Below are positions 59,173 through 64,000 of a stretch of DNA of 64,000 nt, in pieces. Below the pieces are notes generated by a model. The model did not search any database. It was given only the letters and a program-made list of their open reading frames with translations, and was not told where the DNA came from. Position 1 is the first letter of the stretch; the number at the start of each line of letters is the position of its first letter. Location of the stretch: assembly GCA_030544685.1 (NCBI GenBank), contig CP086683.1, positions 4,278,001 through 4,342,000 on the forward strand, read 5' to 3'. This DNA is from Pseudomonas sp. B21_DOA. GTDB taxonomy: Bacteria > Pseudomonadota > Gammaproteobacteria > Pseudomonadales > Pseudomonadaceae. Both the position numbers and the translations under genes were made by a program.

Positions 59173-60904
59173 TCGCGCTCTGGCCGCACTGGTTCCGCCC
59201 TTGGTGGCTGCTGCTGTTGCCGCTGCTCGGCTGGCTGCTCTGGCAACTCTGGCACCGGCAGAAACGCGCCGGGCGCTGGCAGATGATTCTGCCGCCTGCA
59301 TTTCACGCTGCGCTGCTCAGTGGCGGCAGCGGGCGCCAAAGCAAACTGCCGTGGGTCGCCCTTGGCGTGGCGTGGTTGCTGACCATTCTGGCCTTGCTCG
59401 GGCCGAGCTGGGAGCGCGTCGAACAGACCAGCCAGAAACCCGCCGACCCGCTGGTAGTCGTGCTCGAACTGACCCCGGAGATGCTCGCCACCGACTCGCC
59501 ACCGACGCGTCTCGAACAGGCGCGGCGCAAGCTGTTCGACCTGTTGCAGGCGCGCAGCGATGCGCAGACCGCCATCGTCGTCTATGCCGGCAGCGCGCAC
59601 ACGCTGGTGCCGCTGTCGGATGATCTGGCCACCAGTCGCAATCTGCTCGACGCGCTGAAGCCGTCGCTGATGCCGGAAGCCGGCCACCGCGCCGATCTGG
59701 CCGTGGGCAAAGCATTGGCCTTGCTCAAGCAAGGTGCGCTGGGACAGGGGCGGATTCTGCTGATCGGTTCGTCGCTCAATGAAGAAGAACGGCGCGGTAT
59801 CCGCCGCGCGCTGAATGGCGAGTCGACGCAACTGCTGATGCTCGGCATCGGCACCGCCGAAGGTGCGCCGATCGCCCAGGAGGACGGCAGTTTCCTCAAG
59901 GACGAGCAAGGCGCGATCCGCGTGCCACAACTCGATAGCCCGGGCCTGGCGACATTCCTAAACAGCGTCGGCGGTGAGTATCACCCGGCGCGACTCGATG
60001 AGGCTGATCTTGGCGCCCTTGGTCTGCTCAACGGCCCGCGCAGCCTGCGCGACGACGGCCAGACCGTGCGCCTCGACACGTGGGCCGATCAGGGTTACTG
60101 GCTGCTGCTGCCACTGCTGTTGCTGGCGGCGTGTGCCGGGCGCCGTGGTTGGCTGTTCTGCCTGCCGCTGCTGTGGTGCCTGCCGCAACCGAGCTACGCT
60201 TTCGACTTCGAAGACTTGTGGCTGCGCCCCGATCAACAGGGTTTGCACTTGCTCAAGCAGAAACGACCGGCCGAAGCCGCGCAGCATTTTGAAGATCATC
60301 AGTGGCAAGGGGTGGCGTTGTACGAGGCCGGCGACTACAGTGGCGCCGCTCAGCGCTTCGCCGAGGGCAGCGATGCCCGCGCCCACTACAATCGTGGCAA
60401 CGCTTTGGCGAAAAGCGGTGAGCTGGAAGCGGCGATCGATGCCTACGAACAGGCGCTGGAACTGCAACCGGATCTGCGTCCGGCGCAGACCAACAAGGCG
60501 CTGGTGGAAAACCTGCTGAAGCAGAAAAACGCCCCGCCGCCGCCCGAACCGGATAACCAGCCAAACGAACAAAGTCTGCCCGGCGATGAGCCTTCGCCCA
60601 CTACCGCGCCCCTCCGGCGGTGAGCAGCGAAACCCAGAGCGAGGCGCAACCGGCCGAGTCGGCCAGCGAACCACCGCCAACCGTCCCGCCGCTGCCAGGC
60701 CCCAATGAAATCCCCGGCAGCAACGAGGAAGAGGAAACCGACACGGTGCCGACCCTGCGCCCGAGCGAGAACAACCTCGAAGGCGAGCAGCGTCAGGCGC
60801 TCGAGCAATGGCTGGGCAAGATCCCGGACGACCCGGGCGAACTGCTCAGGCGCAAATTCTGGTACGAACAGCAACAACATCAGGATCAGGAAAACAATCG
60901 ATGA
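59169..60904 (+). CDS. BatB-like protein: VWA domain plus TPR repeats, one frameshift
   Basis: About 578 residues after adding one C to CCCC 60609-60612 (…TTAPPPAV then SSETQSEAQPAES…). N-terminal membrane segment, a second at about 58-76, and a VWA-like domain (about 95-290: VVVLELTPEMLATDSPPTRL) in which the MIDAS serines are replaced (L-T-P-E-M), so metal binding may be lost. A third membrane helix (about 305-330) is followed by periplasmic TPR repeats (about 355-450: EAAQHFEDHQWQGVALYEAG, AHYNRGNALAKSGELEAAID). A Pro/Glu-rich linker and a Gln-rich end (EQQQHQDQENNR) complete it. Confidence 0.88.
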
Positions 60905-62531
60905 CCCGCTTCACCGCTCTCTTGCTGCCCCTGCTGATCTGCACGGCCACCGCTCAGGCGGCCGAGCTGACCGCCAGCGTGGATCGCAGTCGCCTGAACT
61001 CCGGCGAGACGGTCGAGCTCACCCTCGAAACTGACGACGTCACCCAGTTCGGCAAGCCCGATCTGTCGGCACTGGAAGCGCTGTTCGAAGTGCGCGGCAC
61101 GCGCCAGGTCAACCAGCTCAACACCCTCAACGGCGACAACCGCGCGACCACACGCTGGATCATCACCCTGCTGCCGAAAGAGAACGGCAGCGTCGTGATT
61201 CCGCCGCTGCAACTGGGCGAAGCACAGAGCCAGCCGATCACCGTGCAGGTGATCGCCAGCGACAACCGCGAAGACAACAACAGCCTTGATCCGGTGTTCA
61301 TCGAAGCCAGCCTCGACCAGACCAGCGTCTACGTGCAGGCCCAGGCCATCCTGACCCTGCGCATCTATCATTCAGTCTCGCTGTACGACGACAGCAGCCT
61401 GAGCCCGCTGCAAATCGCCGATGCGCGCATCGAACAGCTCGGCGACACGCGCACCTATGAAAAAACATCAATGGCCTGCGCCACGGCGTGATCGAGATGC
61501 GCTACGCGATCTATCCGCAACACAGCGGCCTGCTGACCATCGCGCCGCAGACGTTCAGCGCCACGCTGGTCGATACCGCGCCATCGGCAGAGGCCTCGGG
61601 GCCGAAGCCCGGCAAACTGATGCGCGTCAGCTCGGCGTCGATTCCGCTGACGGTCAAACCGAAACCGCTGACCTACCCGGTCGATGCGCCATGGTTGCCG
61701 GCGCGCAACCTCAGCCTCAGCGAAAGCTGGAGCCCGGAACCGGACCACACCCAGGTCGGCGATTCCCTGACCCGCAGCCTGACGCTAAAAGTCGAAGGCC
61801 TCGCCAGCTCGCAACTGCCAGCCCTTCCCGCCACCGACGTCAACGGCCTGCGCCGCTACCCCGACCAACCGGTGCTGAGCAACCAGAGCAGCGACCGCGG
61901 CATCATCGGCAGCCGCGAAGAACGCGAAGCACTGGTGCCAAGCCGCAGCGGCGCGATCGACCTGCCAACCGTCGACGTGGTCTGGTGGAACACCTTCGAA
62001 GACCACCTCGAACACAGCAGCCTGCCCGCGCGCACGCTGCAAGTGGCGAACAACCCGAGCCTGCAAATCGACACCCCGGCCGGCACCCTGCAACCGAGTA
62101 CGCCCGACAACGACACCCTGTGGTGGTGGAAACTCAGCACCCTGATCCTCGCCTGCACCACCCTGCTCGGCTTCGGCCTCTGGTGGCGCGCCCGCTGGCA
62201 ACCGGCAATCCACCGCGCCGCCCAGACCGGCCCGAGCCCACGCACCCTGCTCGACGACATCAAACGCGCCAGCCAGGCCAACGACCCCCACGCCACCCGC
62301 CAGGCACTGGACGCCTGGGCGCGGCAGCAGCCGGAGACACTGGCGGACATGGCCGCGCGGTTTGTACCGTTATCGGACGCGTTGGACGGGCTGAACGGCG
62401 CGCTGTACAGCGAGACCGGGCAGCACTGGCAGGGCGAGGATTTGTGGCGGGCGATCCGTACTATTCCCGCCGCCGAGCGCGTGCAGGATCCGGTGAGTGA
62501 GAGTGGATTGCCGCCGCTTTATCCGAAGTGA
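60901..62531 (+). CDS. BatD-like exported membrane protein, one frameshift
   Basis: About 543 residues after adding one A to A6 61460-61465 (…RTYEKN then INGLRHGVIEMRY…). Signal peptide MTRFTALLLPLLICTATAQA|AE. Periplasmic beta-sandwich domains of the BatD/oxygen-tolerance family (VDRSRLNSGETVELTLETDD, PVFIEASLDQTSVYVQAQ). One membrane helix at about 410-430 (LSTLILACTTLLGFGLWW) and a cytoplasmic tail. Last gene of the moxR-bat operon; the start overlaps the batB stop. Confidence 0.9.
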
Positions 62532-62534
62532 AAA

Positions 62535-62612
62535 GCAAAAGATCGCAGCCTTTGGTAGCGCCTACGGATTGTGAGCAGGAGCTGCCGAAGGCTGCGATCT
62601 TTGATTCTCATA
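62535..62612. repeat. Inverted REP pair after batD
   Basis: gatcgcagcctttggtagcg (from 62541) and gagctgccgaaggctgcgat (from 62579) are inverted copies that can fold as a long hairpin 10-75 bases after the batD stop, and may serve as its terminator. Confidence 0.85.
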
Positions 62613-62639
62613 AGTACTGATTCCTGAGTACCGTCGAAC

Positions 62640-63053
62640 CTAGGGCAGTTTGACCAGCACAATTTCATCGGAGCCCTTTGGCAACTCCAGCAAATACTTC
62701 CAGCTTTCAATAATTTTCTTCCACTCTTCCAAGCTGAATTTGCTTTCCGGCTGACCGATCCAGTCATCGTTTATGTTTATATCGACCTGTACACCACTCG
62801 CATCAATATTCAGGACAACATCATTTCCGCCTTCACAGACTGATAGCTGAGTGCCGTTCATTACTGACGTTAAGGACTCAAGCAGGCGATCACAATCCCC
62901 GGAGTATTGGGCAATAGCGCCAAGGACAGAGCAGACATATAGCTCATACCGTTGAACTCCCTCTTGGCCTGGGCTCACTTGCGCCATGTCATGAAAAACC
63001 TCACCCAATACTGGGTGAGTGCCAGCCCTATGATAAAAAAATTGCAATTCCAT
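62640..63053 (-). CDS. Small unknown protein, possible immunity-type
   Basis: 137 residues. MELQFFYHRAGTHPVLGEVF at the start, a cysteine in VCSVLGAIAQYSGDCDRLLE, an alternating beta strand (DVVLNIDASGVQVDININD) and a C-terminal helix (SLEEWKKIIESWKYLLELP). No signal peptide or membrane segment. AT-richer than the bat operon. Its alpha-beta composition, size and clustering with other small orphan genes resemble immunity proteins of contact-dependent toxin loci; this is inference only. Confidence 0.55.
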   Translation of the reverse strand: MELQFFYHRAGTHPVLGEVFHDMAQVSPGQEGVQRYELYVCSVLGAIAQYSGDCDRLLESLTSVMNGTQLSVCEGGNDVVLNIDASGVQVDININDDWIGQPESKFSLEEWKKIIESWKYLLELPKGSDEIVLVKLP

Positions 63054-63129
63054 AAATGCATTCTCAGCGAGTAATTCGGGAAAGCTACGCAGTCCCAGAA
63101 GATCTATGAGCCTGGTTTTCTGGTGCGTC

Positions 63130-63546
63130 TTACACGGACAACTCTACGTAGACAGCCCCAACGATGGCGTCGCCTTCTTCGAAATCAGGCACATAAAACC
63201 TTAAACCCACGCCAGTGACACTGAAGCCTGAATTATTGAAAACCAGAACCTCTCCTCGCTTGGCCAAAAACTGTCGAACCACAAGCGCATCTTCACCGAC
63301 CAGTTTCTGGTTGTCCCAAACAAGCTCACTCCATTTCAAAAACTCAACGCCAAAGACCCGGTAGCGCTCATCAAAGTAAACGTGCACGCCTAAATCATCG
63401 TAAGCGTCGGTCGGTACTGTCGAATCTTCGGCTTTGTAAAACGCCTCAAACCGACCACCAAGCGCCTTCCTTGATTCTTCTCGGGACATGCCAGCGTGAA
63501 TCAATCCGAGATCACCGCGACTTAAAAAACTAAATACTATTGTCAT
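63130..63546 (-). CDS. Small unknown protein, possible immunity-type
   Basis: 138 residues. MTIVFSFLSRGDLGLIHAGM then SREESRKALGGRFEAFYK, a beta pair (DDLGVHVYFDERYRVFGVEF) and a C-terminal strand set (VTGVGLRFYVPDFEEGDAIV). The N-terminal lines up with a pattern seen in small lipid- or substrate-free 'immunity-like' families, but I cannot name one. Separated from the neighbouring small gene by 76 bases; same orientation. Confidence 0.55.
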   Translation of the reverse strand: MTIVFSFLSRGDLGLIHAGMSREESRKALGGRFEAFYKAEDSTVPTDAYDDLGVHVYFDERYRVFGVEFLKWSELVWDNQKLVGEDALVVRQFLAKRGEVLVFNNSGFSVTGVGLRFYVPDFEEGDAIVGAVYVELSV

Positions 63547-63691
63547 TTTCTTCTGGGATCTCCTGAACCAAGAAAGATGCGCAGTTCCTTCCTAGATGGT
63601 CAGGCTTGACGCCCGCGCCCCTTACTAAAGACCCGATGTCGTCGCATTCTGCACCTATGGATAACTCACTGGTGGTAGCCCTGATCATCAA
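63530..63691 (-). CDS. Short ORF between two small unknown genes
   Basis: About 53 residues from an ATG near 63689 (MIRATTSELSIGAECDDIGS) to a stop at 63530, overlapping both neighbours. It may be a real tiny gene or the end of the upstream gene displaced by another missing base. I cannot tell which. Confidence 0.3.
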   Translation of the reverse strand: MMIRATTSELSIGAECDDIGSLVRGAGVKPDHLGRNCASFLVQEIPEENDNSI

Positions 63692-64000
63692 ATCCTTCTG
63701 GAATATCCGGCCAGACTGGCTTGCGCAGCAGTGCATCCAAATCGTCGAAAATATCCCTGAAAAAATTGGCGAGATCCATGAAGTCCACACGTGAATTCAT
63801 CAGCGCAACTTTCAACATGACATCGTCTGCATTTTCCTTGGCGGATGCCGCTCTGGACATATTGTAGAAAGCGTTTGCTAGCCTTTCCGCTAACTCGTCT
63901 TCCCAGTTCAGCTTGTAATCAGCTTCCCAACTGTCACCATCAAAATCACCGGCTTTATCTTTAACCAACTGGATGATCAGTTTCTTTACTGACTCGAAAT
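63666..64000 (-). CDS. Unknown protein, C-terminal part (runs off the right edge)
   Basis: The frame is open to the window end; the start lies beyond 64000. Visible part, about 111 residues: an acidic, helical sequence with WEADYKLNWEDELAERLANA and LMNSRVDFMDLANFFRDIFD, ending IPEGFDDQGYHQ. No motif is recognised. It is the most upstream gene seen of a same-strand cluster of small orphan genes (62640-64000). Confidence 0.5.
   Translation of the reverse strand, partial: FESVKKLIIQLVKDKAGDFDGDSWEADYKLNWEDELAERLANAFYNMSRAASAKENADDVMLKVALMNSRVDFMDLANFFRDIFDDLDALLRKPVWPDIPEGFDDQGYHQ

Overview
The window looks like a chromosomal segment of a Pseudomonas of the fluorescens group. The evidence is a GC-rich backbone, dense REP elements of the type 'gtgggagcgagcctgctcgcg', a proteobacterial NAD-glutamate dehydrogenase, and a near-complete Vre/Hxc/Pdt locus whose gene order matches the one I know from P. 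aeruginosa (PA0674-PA0690).

Layout. 1-3423: two surface-type Ig-like proteins. 3566-4535: a truncated FlhB-like fragment and a RelB/RelE-type toxin-antitoxin pair. 4581-18338 (minus strand): a giant two-partner-secretion exoprotein (PdtA-like) and a PstS/DING-family phosphate-binding protein or phosphatase (LapA-like). 18776-29154: type II secretion genes hxcS, R, Q, Z, Y, X, T and V, with a 1.75 kb repeat array between hxcQ and hxcR. 29155-38035: an inserted accessory block splitting hxcV from hxcP. It holds two DUF6124 genes with long structured leaders, a HEAT-repeat gene, a small secreted protein, and an AT-rich island with a DUF6119/TIGR04141 gene facing a three-gene operon (unknown protein, ParA ATPase, SIR2 protein). 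38036-39608: hxcP, hxcU, hxcW. 39640-40580: a 141-bp tandem REP array. 40603-42883: vreR, vreI, vreA, with a Pho-box-like site before vreA. 42993-55351: assorted chromosomal genes, including gdhB. 55697-62531: a MoxR/Bat (von Willebrand A) operon. 62640-64000: small genes of unknown function, the last running off the edge.

How the parts fit. VreA (signal protein), VreI (ECF sigma factor) and VreR (FecR-type anti-sigma) are known in P. aeruginosa to respond to phosphate limitation and to drive hxc and pdtA. Hxc exports low-molecular-weight alkaline phosphatases of the DING type. The locus therefore reads as a phosphate-starvation secretion module. The AT-rich island inside it is the best candidate for an undescribed, possibly defence-related, system. 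The duplicated DUF6124 leaders are the best candidate for an undescribed structured nucleic acid element.

Sequence quality. I count 23 places where a gene is continuous only if one base is added, nearly always within a short homopolymer. They hit essential-type genes and accessory genes alike, and every one is a missing base. I therefore treat them as uncorrected long-read sequencing errors, and the coordinates given below span the reconstructed genes.
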